From Leptodactylus fallax (lineage: Eukaryota; Chordata; Amphibia; Anura; Leptodactylidae), in contig CAMRHE010000012.1 in the NCBI GenBank assembly GCA_947044405.1, positions 7,994,001 to 8,058,000 on the forward strand: a DNA stretch of 64,000 nucleotides. Direction: 5' to 3'. Made by a program: the position numbers and the translations under genes. Position 1 is the stretch's first letter. Each line of letters starts with the position of its first letter. Of the stretch, positions 21,956 through 34,051 are shown piece after piece. The notes under the pieces are model-generated. The model was not told where the DNA came from. It worked only from the letters and a program-made list of their open reading frames with translations, and ran no database searches.

Positions 21956-22971
21956 GGCGGTCTCTCATAAGTTTGTCGCTGCTCTGGACATCTAGCAGCA
22001 ACGTGGCCCATCCGTCCACACTCCCAGCAGCGTATCTCCCGTCGTTCTGGCCATCTGTTTGGGCCCCTTCGGTAAGCCCCTTCGATTTCTCCTGAGCACT
22101 GCATTAACTGATTTGGACCCCTTCGGTAGGTCCTATCCTCATCCCTCCAGCGGGGTGGTGGGTGATTCTGATTTTCTGGGTATGGACGGCTCACCCTTTC
22201 ACCTCCAGTTTTCTGGAAGTCTGCAATTTTCATAGAATGTTCATCACAACGGGTGTGCAAGTGTTCCATTTGCTCTTGCAGTTTCTGCATTACTGTGAGA
22301 ATTTCTTTAACCGTCCCCTTTTCTACTGTCTCTGAGCCAGAACTAGCCCCCTGTGACAAAGTAACTCCAACTGCGGTCTGGGGCTTCGGGAACATACTAT
22401 TGGCACGGGAGATGGCCTCTACCTGTACATCATGGAATTTAGCATCAGTCTCTCGTCGTATAAAATCCTGCATAGTCACAGTTAAACTGCCGTCACGTAT
22501 CCCCAGGACAAACTGGTCACGGAGAGTCCGATCAGGGTTACAGAAGGCTGGCGAGCCCCCTCTTTCCTTCACTTGAATATCTCGGAGCAGTTCTTCTAGG
22601 GCATTTGCATATTGGGGAAGGCTTTCATTCTCCTGTTGTACCCTCTGGAAGAACCGAGCCTGCAGAGACCCCAGCAATGCAGTTTCTCCATAAATGGTTT
22701 CTAGAATCTGGACTACTTGCTCAAATGTCTGCCTTTGTTCAAATGGCCTCAATATCACCGTGGTCTTAGCATCCCCTTGTAATGTCAATATTGCTAGCTC
22801 TACTAGTACTTCTGGTGCGGTCTGGTACATTCGCTGTATCATTCGTATCTGTTCCACCCACATACTCACTGACATATTATTGCCATCAAATTTAGCTAAC
22901 TGACTCATTATAGCCCCTGCTGGCATTCTTCCTCCAGCACCATTCTCCCGAACGGGTGCGTCACCGTCCAT
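21946..22971 (-). CDS. gag: Gag of the Gypsy element
   Basis: A 341-aa frame. The start chosen is the ATG at 22,971 (MDGDAPVRENGAGG), the first one after the primer binding site; the frame is open further upstream only through the primer site and LTR. The N-terminal two thirds have a capsid-like helical composition (WVEQIRMIQRMYQTAPE, LQARFFQRVQQENESLPQYA) as in Ty3/Gypsy Gag. Near residue 320 there is one CCHC zinc knuckle, CWECGRMGHVAARC, for RNA binding. The frame is intact. Its last sense codons overlap a GTTAAAC heptamer and the stop is TGA, so pol is expected to be made by -1 frameshifting. The protein would form the particle that packages element RNA. Confidence 0.9.
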   Translation of the reverse strand: MDGDAPVRENGAGGRMPAGAIMSQLAKFDGNNMSVSMWVEQIRMIQRMYQTAPEVLVELAILTLQGDAKTTVILRPFEQRQTFEQVVQILETIYGETALLGSLQARFFQRVQQENESLPQYANALEELLRDIQVKERGGSPAFCNPDRTLRDQFVLGIRDGSLTVTMQDFIRRETDAKFHDVQVEAISRANSMFPKPQTAVGVTLSQGASSGSETVEKGTVKEILTVMQKLQEQMEHLHTRCDEHSMKIADFQKTGGERVSRPYPENQNHPPPRWRDEDRTYRRGPNQLMQCSGEIEGAYRRGPNRWPERREIRCWECGRMGHVAARCPEQRQTYERPPLN

Positions 22972-22983
22972 TCTGGTAAGCGG

Positions 22984-23001
22984 ATCCTGCCGACTACGCC
23001 A
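22984..23001 (-). promoter_or_regulatory. Primer binding site, tRNA-Ser type
   Basis: Three bases after the 5' LTR the minus strand reads TGGCGTAGTCGGCAGGAT. This is complementary to the 3' end of vertebrate tRNA-Ser(AGA) including CCA (ATCCTGCCGACTACG plus CCA), as I recall that tRNA. The match covers 18 nt. Confidence 0.8.
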
Positions 23002-23004
23002 ATT

Positions 23005-23978
23005 TGTGAACCGAGAGCAAGGCAGGTGGTTTGGTCTCCGCAACCAGAAATGAACGCACACGCGGTAGTTCAAGAAAAGAATATATATTTACTATAAGTT
23101 AATAAAGGCTATTTGAAGGTAAAATGACAGGGATAAAGACAAGCAAAATATACAATATAGCATGAACAATTTCAAGGCAAATTCTGCAATGGTTTCTACT
23201 TTTACTCTGTCCAATTCTGCAGTATGGACACTGAATGAACAATATACTCAAAACTATCCCTAACTGACCCTGACATCACATTTGGGTGCACCCCCTTTTC
23301 CCCAGTGGTCCAGGTGGACCGCTTACAGTCTGTAGAAGCGCGCGGTGGGGCCCAAAGTCGTTCCTTTCTTTTATAGTGAAACGTCCTCTCCTCACTGTTA
23401 TCAGGATCTTGGGAGAAATGAAGTCCTCTTTAACCGGGAAACCCAATGAATGCAATGTAATCCAACAGCAGATTCCACTCAGCACACTGACAGTCCTGCC
23501 GAATCCATACACTGAGCTGGGATGTAAGCCGGGGTTTAGCAGGTGCTGTCCAGTACATCAACAGCACTGCGAGTCTCTATCTGTGGTATCCATATACACA
23601 GTCACAATGTCAGTCTCACTGATCAGCCACTGAGCACAGTTCCTTTCACGTGGACTCACTAGTCCTGTTGTCTCTTTACACTCTGTTTGTCTCTGGACCA
23701 AGATACAGCTTAGCTGTACAGAAAAATATCCACACCAGTTCAATACAACACTTGCTAAGATGGCTGCTGCTCTCTGTCTCGTCACTTCCTGCTTCTCTGC
23801 TCACATTCTGTCTGCAGAACAGGCAAGCTGACATAAAAGGGGGGGGGAGTCACTCCAGCATCATGTCACAATTACAATGGCTGCTGTCTTAAAGAAAAAA
23901 AACCACAAAAAAAAATCCAAAAAAAACAATTTAAACAAAAAAAAAAAGCTTAGAAGACAACATTGGCTGTCTCTTACA
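23005..23978 (-). repeat. 5' LTR of the Gypsy element
   Basis: 974 bp, reading TGTAAGAGACAGCC to GGTTCACA on the minus strand. It matches the other LTR with one clear substitution (near 23,807) apart from an A-rich patch at about 23,894-23,955, where some 17 positions differ, nearly all of them to A on the plus strand, plus a 2-bp insertion. Confidence 0.95.
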
Positions 23979-25609
23979 ACAGATAGAGAAATGAATGAAC
24001 ATTATGTCCTATACAGGTCAGAAGTTCTTATAAGGGGACAAAAGGTTTAATAAAATATTTGAATGTAGTTTTTCAGTGGTTCTGAAGCATTTTGTAATCT
24101 GTTTATGCGCAGGTCCCACAAACAAAGGATGATTTCATGTTTACTAATTATAACATTCATCTTGCTGTGCGTCATTTATTGTAAACAGGGCACGCAATTA
24201 CTCTTCCACACAAACAAGGACAGAGATCCTGAGTCATGTGTTTATTTTGGTCTCTTTACAGACTAGAATCTGCACAATGAATGACTTGAAGCACATCAAC
24301 GTTTAATTGACAACTTTTTTGAAATCCAGTTCTGATCAATAAAGTTCTTTTGCTAACCTCAAACTATGTAGTGCAGATGATGCTGGTCTACAACTGTTAC
24401 TGACCCTAACCTTACTAATGAACTCCTGCCCTTACAAGGTCAGTACCCAAGGTTGCCCTATATCAACCCTATAAGTATCCCTATATGCATATTTCATCCC
24501 CAGGGCATAGGGACTTATCAGGAATCCAGTAATGCTAAATATCCAAGCCACAAAAAGGGCACTTCTGTCCCAAAATTACAGCTTACGAGAGGCACACTTA
24601 AAAGCAAACATCTACACTAGCTGCCTGTAAATATTGTGTGCTCCCATGAAAATTTAATATTTAAAAAAATTTCACTTAGTTTACACCAAACATTGATTCT
24701 GCCTTTAAAACATGCACTATGATGAGCTTTGCTGTTACCCTATATTCTCATGATATTGGATATTGGAGGTGTGGCGGCCATTTTTTTAAACTGCTGTCAC
24801 ATTAATTTCACTGTCTTTGAATGGGGTCTATTCACATGACTGATATTTTGAGAGTCCATTGTAACAGACCTTCAAAATATAAGTGATGCTCTATTTTTGT
24901 CCATTTTCACAGATCCCTCCATACACTGCAATGTATGAGGGATCCTTAAAAACGGGCGCCCCTTGGTCATCTGAATGTAGGCCTACTGCTTGCTTTTCTC
25001 TCTTTATTTTTTTTTTTTCCAATTTGTGCCATTATGTTAAACAAAACTACATAAAACTCATATACTATTTTGCTTCTGCTAGTGCCCACAAGCAGTAGTG
25101 TTTTTTTGTGAATGAGCACTGCATATTAGTACAATAACTTGACACTTAAACATAGATATACATTTAACAATAAGCAATTCTCTAGGGAGTCTCCCTGGTC
25201 TTGGCTACTCAACCTTTTTTTTTGTTTTATTTTTCTAAAAATAAAGTTATTTTGTTAAATAACTGTAAAAAATCCACATGTGCTTTTAGTCACAAATCAA
25301 CCATGTTTTCAAAAGCTACAGAAACATTGCAGCATATACTGTAAACACACTGTGTTTTTTCTTGTCTTCCATGGCTACATTCACGGACAAGAGCAGATGT
25401 CAGTGGACTGTATATTGTACCCTGGATATTATAAAGGTTAGTGTGTTTTTCTATCCATATGCAGATAGACATTGGCAGATACTTCGAAAGAGTTGGAATT
25501 TGGTAAATATATATATTGAGCCCTTTGTGTTGTATACTATACAATAATTTTGACTGCTGTAACAAAACCAGAACATGCAGAAAAGGGTAAAGTTATTTTT
25601 GTTAATGAT
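23979..25609. other. No recognisable feature
   Basis: AT-rich sequence on the right flank of the Gypsy element. I see T-rich runs (25,009-25,020, 25,217-25,224) and short open frames without family resemblance. Confidence 0.45.
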
Positions 25610-26190
25610 TATAGATGAGTGAAGTTTTCAAAAATTCGATTCGGCAACTTCGCCGAATTTTCCGATGCAATTCTATTTGATCTGAATTAAATCGCGGCGA
25701 ATCACGTTAAAAAAACAGCTATTTCCTGTCTGTAGAGCAGGGAGTCGGGGTGGGCAGGTGGGCCGCAAAATGGCGGAACCACTTGGATGCCGTGGTCATG
25801 TTTGACCGCTGCATCCAAGGTGTTAAAACCCCCCAATTGGTTATGTAGCAAGATGTTAGCTGTCAGTTACAGCTAACACCCTGCTCCATAACCGATCGGG
25901 GGTTTTAACACCTTGGATGCAGCGGTCAAACATGCTGTGTGCGCTCGCGAACAGGTTAAAGGGCTGTGACATCACAGGGCTGGCTGCTGATTGGCTGCAC
26001 GCATGGCATTGTGGGTGATCCCGCGTTCCCAGAGTTCCTTGCCCCATGTCTTAACATGTGCAGCAGCCATTTTGAAAAAAATGCAATTCGTTACCACGAA
26101 GTGTGAGGGAATCCGGATTCGATGCAAATCGAATATTTCATGAAATTCGGATCGAATTCCACTTCGTCAGCTTCAATTCGCTCATCTCTA
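25610..26190. mobile_element. hAT-type MITE (TAGAGATGAGCGAA ends)
   Basis: The left end reads TATAGATGAGTGAA and the reverse complement of the right end TAGAGATGAGCGAA. An 8-bp duplication TTAATGAT lies on both sides (25,602-25,609 and 26,191-26,198), which points to hAT. Length 581 bp, no transposase. The interior is CpG-rich compared with the flanks and contains a long hairpin. Confidence 0.85.
25797..25934. repeat. Long near-perfect hairpin inside the hAT MITE
   Basis: CATGTTTGACCGCTGCATCC onward to GTTAGCTG pairs with CAGCTAACA onward to GCAGCGGTCAAACATG. The arms are about 65 nt with a few mismatches, and the loop is TCAGTTA. A transcript would fold into one long stem. Confidence 0.85.
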
Positions 26191-26199
26191 TTAATGATA

Positions 26200-26619
26200 T
26201 GTAGCCAGAAGAGACACCTGTTATCTCCTTATGGCCTGAAAATATAATTTATGTATTGAAGGCAGAATAAGTTTTTCTGACCCAGATAATTAAATACTGT
26301 AATAGTAGGTTTGCAGAGATGCCAACCAAATACCCTATCCCTGCATTCACCTGTAATAAACCAAGCAAGCCACTTCAGGCTTGCGGTTTACAATACACCG
26401 AGACCACAGACAGAATATGTCTGCTTCTCAGCAAAGGCGGGTGCGATGACGTCATAGCATCGCGCCTCCTGTGCTGAGACACAGGCGTCCTGTGCGTGGA
26501 TACTGCGCATAGAGCATGGGTCAAGAAGAGGAGGTGGCAACTCCATTCATCAGGATCGCAGGTAGGTGAGTATAACTTATATTTTTTGTTTTTCTTTAGC
26601 ACAATTGTTGGTATTTTAA
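26200..26619. other. Unassigned, partly GC-rich
   Basis: From about 26,420 to 26,570 there is a CpG-containing block with GATGACGTCATAGC and ending in GGTAGGTGAGTATAAC, followed by T-rich sequence. It resembles in style the block at 5,381-5,560 but I could not align it with confidence. Confidence 0.35.
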
Positions 26620-26890
26620 TAGTATATGGGGGTCATTAGGAGGGGGAATTATAACTATAACGGAGGATTCATTAGGGGGCATTATGGGGGGGCCTAAGGG
26701 CTATTAGGCATTATGAATACAAGGGGGGGATCATTTAAGGGGCCATCATTTATATAAAGGGTCATTAGGGGCATTATGAACATAAGAGGGTGGTCATTTA
26801 TATAAGGGTTCATTAGGGGTGGATTATTTATGTCAGGGGGAATCAGGGGCATAATATAAGGGGACAATTAATTTAATTAAGGTGGCACTT
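26620..26890. repeat. G-rich degenerate minisatellite
   Basis: Irregular tandem copies of a unit of about 25-45 bp built on TCATTAGGGGCATTATGAA and TCATTTATATAAGGG. Unit length varies, so the array is old or recombined. Confidence 0.6.
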
Positions 26891-26899
26891 GGGCTTTAT

Positions 26900-27188
26900 T
26901 AAGGCTAAGGCTCCACATAGTGGGCTGCAGGAAAAAAAGAGGCAGTAACGCATCATAGTTTTTCTAGCAGTGCTTTTCACAAGAGGACCGCAGAGGTTTC
27001 CTCTGTGAACTTTCTGCTTCCATTATACCTATAGGGAAACCGCCGGCGTTTCCATAGGTATAATTGACATGCTGCAATTTCCAAAACTGAAACGGTTTTG
27101 GAAATTGTAGTGTGTCCGCTGCGTGTATTTTTTGCTAGAATCCCATCCACTTTGCAGGAACTGTAAAACACATGCGGCCCTGGCCTTA
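26900..27188. mobile_element. Hairpin-rich MITE (TAAGGC ends)
   Basis: It starts TAAGGCTAAGGCTCCACATA and ends CCCTGGCCTTA. Two internal palindromes stand out: ATTATACCTATAGGGAAAC with GTTTCCATAGGTATAAT (27,021-27,064), and CAATTTCCAAAAC with GTTTTGGAAATTG just after. It is related in interior motifs to the MITE at 6,410-6,722. Confidence 0.6.
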
Positions 27189-27295
27189 AGGAGTTTTCCA
27201 GCTCATTTTTATCAATGATCTATCCTCAGAATAGATCATCAATAAGAGATAAGTGATTCCCCACTGATCAGCTGTATGAAGGGGCTATGGCGACT

Positions 27296-27830
27296 GTGTA
27301 TATAACACGCTGTCTGTTTATAGTGACCGTGTAATGTAATTATAGTCTTGTCACATAGACGTGTATTGGACGAGGCTGTAGTTACATTACATGGCCGCTA
27401 TGAGATAAATGACACTATGTAAACAGAGACGGGGTCACATTGCTCACACAGTTACCACGGTTTATTCAAACAGATGCTCCTGGGGGTCCTGAGTATTGGA
27501 ATCCCAATAATTTTTTTTTACCTTTTAATTAGGAAACACCTGGGACATTATTTAAAGGTGTACACAGGGAATTTATTAATTTAAATATGCACTTGGGGGT
27601 ATTATTCATTATGTGGGGTTATATTATATATTTTATAATTGGGGTAACAGCAGGATGGGTGTGCAGGTGAGGACAATGTGGGTCAGGTGCCTGGAAAAGT
27701 AAGGAGCCAAAGATGTCTGTACTGCAAACTTTACAGAGACTGGAAGAAGTGGTCATGGCCGTCCAGATGAAAGAGATGGGAATGTGAACAATTAGACGAG
27801 ACATCACCTGTAAGTCACTAAATAGTTACT
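27296..27830. repeat. Dispersed repeat, copy A
   Basis: Shares a long co-linear block with 43,319-43,885: ATAGTGACCGTG, GGACGAGGCTGTAGTTACAT, TACATGGCCGCTATGAGAT, ACACCTGGGACATTATT, TGCACTTGGGGGTATTATTC, GCAGGATGGGTGTG, AGCCAAAGATGTCTGT and CATCACCTGTAAGTCAC in the same order. A third, shorter copy lies at 49,155-50,165. No coding capacity was seen. Confidence 0.8.
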
Positions 27831-30578
27831 GCCCTGTATTCACCTAAATGGTCTGCAGAGCCCTGTGTAGAGCCGATATATACCACTATACGGTCACCGT
27901 ATAGTGATAATATTGGTATACCTAAGCTGGGGGCCTACTTGGACATGTTCGCCCCCCCTGTGCTGAACCCCTAGCTATGCCTCTGATCCAGGGACATAAT
28001 TTTGCCATTTTCTTTTATTCAGGGGTCACAATTTGTGACATACTTTTATTTAGAAGGCACAGTGTGAGCATTTTGTATTCAAGTGATACAATATATTTTT
28101 TATTTTAAGCACATTTCTTATTATGGGGCACACTGTGTTCTGCTATTATATTTAAGGGATAGAGTGTTTGGGATGTACACCAAAAGCTTGCACACCACCA
28201 ACATAGTTCATGCATCTCAGATACCCATTGGTGTCTAAATATGCAAAAAATTTTAGCATGAATGAGCTAAAAAAAACTGACAGATCTCTATTTTTCAACT
28301 TTTTAAACCAGAATTCTGGAGTGCAGCATTTGATAAATTTCGCCAATGTGTTGCCTTTTATCATAATGAATTAAGAACCCAAAAGCTAATCCCTCACTCT
28401 GATTTCCAGCAGTTAACAGGTTAAACACACTATAAAATGCTATGAATTCTTTCCGAGCATACCGGGGCAAACCTTAAGGTTATAAACCCCAATGCAGTGC
28501 AATGCTTACAAAACAGAAAATTACAGGAAAGCCTAACACTTACTGATTATGTCTTTTTTTATTGTCAAATCTTGTCATATTTTAGATTCCTTCTTTGGTT
28601 CAGGTTTCAGGACTGCCCATAAATGTAGTAAATAATGAGTAGTTCAGGACTGTGCAGTGTAGTAATGAGGGAAAAAGAACAGGAATATCAAATTGTTCAT
28701 TTATATTCAGCTATCCTCAAAATGTTTTCCGAATCCAAGTGGGGGTGTCCATTTACTCCTCTTTTAAATATGTAAAGTATCAGGAGATGCGCTTTCTGTA
28801 TCATGAGAATAGATTTCAAGCTTTTGGTTCCCCCCATAAACCATATATTAGAGGTTCCTAGGCACTTCAAAGAGTCTTTACAAAATTATCCATGACAAAT
28901 GTGTACATTTGTGTTCATTTTTACTGCAACTTGGGAATAATTTTCCATGGTGCGCTACCCTGTAAGCACCCAAAACCATTACTCAACTTCTAATCTCTTG
29001 GCAATTTACAGTATGCTCTGCTAGTTCCTACACTCTCCTTATGAATATATAAGACTAACAAACTGGTCAAATGGCACAACATTGCACCATTTTGGCTTCA
29101 GGGATTGTGAACCTGTAATTGTTTTATGCCTCCCTTACTTATATAGCAGTCTAGAATTGACTTTACAATTGTAAAGGTTCCAGAGTGAATGTATCTCAGT
29201 ATTCCCTGCTGACTCAATATTTTTGCAGAATGTATTGTTATCAAATGTAGGATAACAATAACCCTTGCACCATACTATAGTAGCTCAGTTAAGTTGTTGG
29301 TAAACTCTAAATCAACTGGAAAATATAAAGTACTACAGGCTGTAACTGTTACTAGTAAGTACAAGTAATGCAATGGCTTCATCAGGAAACCTAAAGTGTG
29401 CGTAGATCATGTCCACAGTATGATATGCTGCTTATGTTATGTCTCCAGCACCACTACACTACTGGTCTTTGTTTACTGGCTTGCAGTGATGACATGCTAG
29501 ACATGTTCAAGTTATCGCTGCAGTCAATCACTGGCTTCAGCACTGATGCCAGCAAGTACAGCCTTGTACAGTAGCATACTGTAGTTCTGAGGCCAGTGAT
29601 TGGCTGCAGAGGTAAAATGCACATGTATGGCTAGTTATTGCAACAGGTATGTAGGCTGAAACTAATGGAGGCAACTGGAGCCTGCTGTGTTAGAGAAACT
29701 GCTGGGGGATTGAAGAGGTGAGCATATAGTGTAGTGAACATGGCTAATATATAGGGAGTTTTTTATTTTATTTCCTTCCCAAATGAATCCTTTAAACTTT
29801 TTATCTACATATAACTTTTTCTCCATATCTTACTGCAATATTTAATTTCTTTAACTATATAATATTCTCTTTAGAATGAACAGCAGAAAATGCATACCTG
29901 AAAATAAATCTTTTTGCAGCAATGTGTAGCATTATACTGAAATATAATAACTTCCAGAGTGATTTATTACACAGTTTCTCTAAACTATACATGATTTGCT
30001 TCACCAGACTGTAAATGCCAGGGTTTGGTAACATTTGAGAAAAAGTCAGATAAAATACAATTTCACACTCAGTGGGGCACTATATAAGGCAGAATCTTCT
30101 CCAGTTTCTTCTAGCAAACCTTTTCTATAAAATATTAGGTTACAAACTACGCAAAAGAAAGTCAATAATCTTTCTTGAGTTATGGTCTTTGAACAGTGAC
30201 TGTATTGCTGTATAGATAATATATAACCTGGATAAGGATAAATACGTAGAATTCTCTCATACATGTGCAAACATTTAGTAGAACGGTATTTTAAATGACC
30301 ATTGTCAAAATAATCACATCCAAAACTTATTGAAAAAAAATGGCAAACAGAAATATTAATTTCTCAAAGATAGTGTTCCCTCAACTTACAATAGCCATAG
30401 GCTACAATATGTTCATAAATAATGAAAAGAAAAAGGTTTTATTACCACAGTGGCGCCTCTGGTGGTCCTGTGGGGACCTGGATAGTAATGCCTCGGGATT
30501 AAATATGGTAAAAAGAGTCTGGCAAGTTGCTGCTCCCCCTGGGACCACCTGTCTGTAAGACAGTGGTAGTGCAAATAG
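27831..30578. other. No recognised element
   Basis: AT-rich sequence. Around 29,470-29,770 there is a block with CCAGTGATTGGCTGCAG and GAAGAGGTGAGCATATAG that resembles 48,960-49,090 (GTGATTGGCTTCAG, GTAGGTAAGTG) and may be a dispersed repeat. Short open frames show no family resemblance. Confidence 0.4.
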
Positions 30579-30694
30579 TAAAGTAGTAAAAAAACAGGGT
30601 ATGTATGAGCGCTACTTAATCAGCCAGACATGTGTTAAAATGAAACTTTTTTATTGGATCACAATGTTACTCCACAAGGTGGCGATACAAAGTA

Positions 30695-30738
30695 TGGCAA
30701 CGCGTTTCGACGTCTTAACTGACGTCTTCATCAGGCCA
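30695..30738 (-). ncRNA. Hammerhead ribozyme motif, left PLE copy
   Basis: Same 44-nt sequence as 38,472-38,515, on the minus strand. It shows the CUGAUGA core, a stem II made of GACGUC/GACGUC with an AGUUAA loop, GAAAC, and a helix I UGGC/GCCA. See the right copy for details. Confidence 0.72.
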
Positions 30739-31554
30739 ACTAGATAAGAATCAAATAAAACAATAGTATAATGTATAATAAATAATATAAGATATAATAA
30801 AAACATTGTTGTACATAAGAAACAATCTACATGTATATACATAGACACACACGAACACATGTATGCATGTTTGTACACACATATCCCAGCACACATATAA
30901 ATGTACACATATGGTGGCAATCAACAAATGGTTAATGTATAAATAAGTAAAATGAAAAGTGAATGGATTGGTATAAGAACAAATATGGGTTAGATAAATA
31001 TGAAAAATAGTTATAGTTAATGAGAAAGAGGAGATGGGGGATATATATGGTACCAAGATTAGATGATTAGGTAGGTAATAATAGAATACGGGGATATATA
31101 TGAATACGTCTAGGAAATAATGGTAATGAATGAAAAAAGGGGGGGGGGATGGATATGGTTGTGACATACAATAGATGGGTGAGTAGTCAATAAATCTGGT
31201 TGTTTATAAAAGATGGTGGAGTGTGAGAGTGTATCTAATTGATACAATAAATAATTAGGATAGGGATGGGATAGCTGATAAAAAATGGAGTGAAGGATAG
31301 TTGATGAAAAAATGGATAATAAGCAGGTAATGAATGTATATATATAGATACATGGATGATTAGATGAATGAGCAATAAATAAATAATTCAATGGATAAAT
31401 CATGGGTACAGGAGCATATAAATGGAACATCAGGTAAATAGATATGTAATGATAGTCCTAATAATTGATTGTAAATGTTTGTAGGGCTAAATGAGAAATA
31501 TACTTAAAGTAGACTAAATAGTGGATATAATGTTTGTAGAAGCAACTACTGATT

Positions 31555-31555
<1 letters not shown>

Positions 31556-31604
<49 letters not shown>

Positions 31605-31620
31605 AAAAAAAAAAAAAAAG
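31556..31620. repeat. (TA)n and poly(A) microsatellite in the left PLE 3' region
   Basis: A TA run followed by a run of A. The mirror-image tract is at 37,600-37,654 in the right copy, so it is part of the element. Confidence 0.9.
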
Positions 31621-31633
31621 GTACATGTTTTTT

Positions 31634-34051
31634 TTAAAAATTGGATTCTACAGTGTCATTAAGACCATGGGGCATGAGTGTATTAAGTTTGTAAATCCAA
31701 AAAGATTCACGTTGGCGGAGTTGTAAAAAACGGTTGGGAGCAGTATTAGGGATGTGTTCAATGGGGATGATGGAAATATGTTTGAAATTTTTTTGGTGTT
31801 TGAGAGAACAGTGTAGGGAAAGGTTATGTTTTTTGAATCCCTTGGTAACATTTGATCGGTGGTTGTTAATGCGTAAGTGCAAAGGTTGGATGGTGCGACC
31901 AACATATTGAAGGTTACAAGGGCATTCTAACACATAAATAACATAATTGGTATTACAATTTTAAAAATGAATTAATGGGGAAACTTTCGTTAGTAGTTTT
32001 GGATGTAATGAAGGTTTGTTGGTGTTTAATATTACTACAGCAAGCACATCGTGGGTGTCCGCATCTGAAAACTCCTTTTTTTAGTGATAAAGTGTTATCT
32101 GTTTTATTCTTTTCCATACGGATTCGGCTGGGGGCTAAAAGATTCCGCAGGGTAGTGGCTCTTCTGAAAGTAATAGTGGGTCGTTTGGGAAGTTGTTGCT
32201 GAAGATAGCAGTCACTCAGAAGAATATCCCAGTGCTGGGTTATGATAGATTTTATTAGTTTATGACTAGAGTTGTATGTGGTTATAAAACTAGACCTGTG
32301 TTTGATGGGAAGGGTTGAAGGATCCTGTTTTTGTTTCTCTATTAAACATGAAGCCTGTGATAATTCAGAGGTTCTCTTAATCGCATTTTGTACTACAGAT
32401 TTTGGATAATGTTTATCCATGAATCTGCGTTTTAATATTTTGGACTGGGTTCTGAAGGTGTCATTGTCATCACAATTTTTTCGAATTCTTTTTAGTTGGC
32501 TAAATGGTATATTGTTAAGCCAGGGAATGTAGTGAGCACTGCGGTAGTCCAAATAACTATTGACGTCCACAGATTTAAAGTATGTTTCGGTGGAAAATGT
32601 ATTATCTTTGGTTTTAGAGATCAGGAGATCTAAAAATTCAATACTGGTCTGAGAGTAATGATGGGTGAATGATATTCCCATTTCATTATTGTTTAGAGAT
32701 GTGATGAAATTTGAGGCTGATAATTCATCACCGTCCCAAACAAAAAACAAGTCATCAATATATCTTTTATAGAATATTATATTTTATTGTTCTCACCTGG
32801 GGTTTGGATGTATGTTCTCTCAAATAAACCCATGAACAGATTTGCGTAGGATGGCGCAAACCTCGTGCCCATGGCGCAGCCCTTTGTTTGACGGAAAATG
32901 TTGTTTTGAAATGAAAAGATGTTATGTTCAAGTATGAATTGGATCCCATGTAAAATGAATCCTCTTTGTGTTGGAGGCATTGAGGAATTATTGGCAAGGA
33001 AATGATTGATTGCTGCTAGACCATGGGGATGGGCTATATTGGAGTATAGGGCCGATACATCTGCTGTTATGAGGGCCCAATTGGTTTTGATAGCATTTCC
33101 ATCATTTAAGGTTTTTAGATGGTTAATTAGTTGGGTTGAATCTTTAAGATACGAAGGAAGGTCAAGGACCAGTTTTTGAAGATGTAAATCAATAAAGTGT
33201 GAAAGGTTACTGGTGAGAGATCCAATGCCTGAAATTATAGGGCGGCCAGGTGGATTGGTAAGTGATTTGTGAATTTTGGGAAGGTGGTAGAAAAAGGGTA
33301 AGGGAGGTTCCATGACTTGTAGGAACTTCTTTTCTTTCTTAGTTAGAAGGCCATTGCTGGTGGCTGAGTTAATAAGGGTTCTATATTCAGAAATATATGT
33401 AGGTAGTGGGTTGGTGTCGAGTTGTTCATAAAATTCTTTATCCTTCAAGAGGCGATTAGCTTCTAGAATATAATCCTCGCGGTTTTGTAGTACTATGCCA
33501 CCTCCCTTATCGGCAGGACGTATTATAATGTTGGTATTTTCTTTGAGGTTTTTCAGGGCTTTAAATTCTGCTAAGGATAAGTTGTCTGGGGTTTTACGAG
33601 TAGTGTTGAGTTTATGAAAATCTTCATTAACCAAAGAAAAAAATGTTTCAATAGCTGGACCTCTGTGGTATGTTGGATTAAAGTTGGACAAGGGATGTAC
33701 ATCAACTGGGATAGGTACAGGCGTAGAGTTAGTGGTAAGAGTGGTAGATTGAGGGTGTATTGGATTTTCAATGATAGAAAAATGTCTAGTTAGGGTTAGG
33801 TGTCTAATGAATTTATTGAGGTCCAGAAACAACTGGAACCCATTAGGTTGAGATGTAGGGCAGAACGCCAGACCTTTGCTGAGTAGTTTAGTCTCGTCCA
33901 GATTAAGTATGTGACTGGATAGGTTGAAGAGTTTGTTTTCAGAGGGGGTATAAATACTTAGGTCAGTGGGAGGTTTCTCCTTTTTGGATTTTGATTTGTT
34001 CCTTCCACCTCGACATCCTCTGGGTCTGTTTCTCTTTTTGTTTTTGTGCAA
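31634..34051 (-). pseudogene. Penelope-like RT + GIY-YIG, two frameshifts
   Basis: It begins MHKNKKRNRPRGCRGGRNKS, a basic stretch, then RPADKGGGIVLQ, FFYHLPKIHK, RPIISGIGSLTSNL, TADVSALYSNI (motif A) and GCAMGTRFAPSYANL (motif B). Just before motif C, one base is missing near 32,780 relative to the right copy, and the frame stops. It resumes as DLFFVW and runs through the RT thumb and the Cys-rich GHPRCACC segment. A second indel, an extra A near 31,962, separates the GIY-YIG part (VLECPCNLQYVGRT). The catalytic residues are all present, so only the two indels inactivate it. The longer N-terminus (about 160 aa beyond the right copy) shows what the right copy has lost. Confidence 0.9.

Larger units (their letters stand above)
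16824..23978 (-). mobile_element. Ty3/Gypsy LTR retrotransposon, full structure
   Basis: A 7,155-bp element on the minus strand with two LTRs (972 and 974 bp), TG...CA ends, a 4-bp duplication ACAG on both sides (16,820-16,823 and 23,979-23,982), a primer binding site, gag, protease, RT, RNase H, integrase and a polypurine tract. The order RT-RNase H-integrase is that of Ty3/Gypsy. No envelope frame was seen between the integrase and the 3' LTR. The LTRs are almost identical outside one 60-bp patch, so insertion was recent, yet pol is interrupted. Confidence 0.95.

Noticed and set aside
30651..31430. Overlapping minus-strand frames rich in Tyr, Ile and Phe, mirrored at 37,781-38,559
   Set aside because: They fall in the low-complexity 3' region of both Penelope-like copies and are not maintained as one frame in both.
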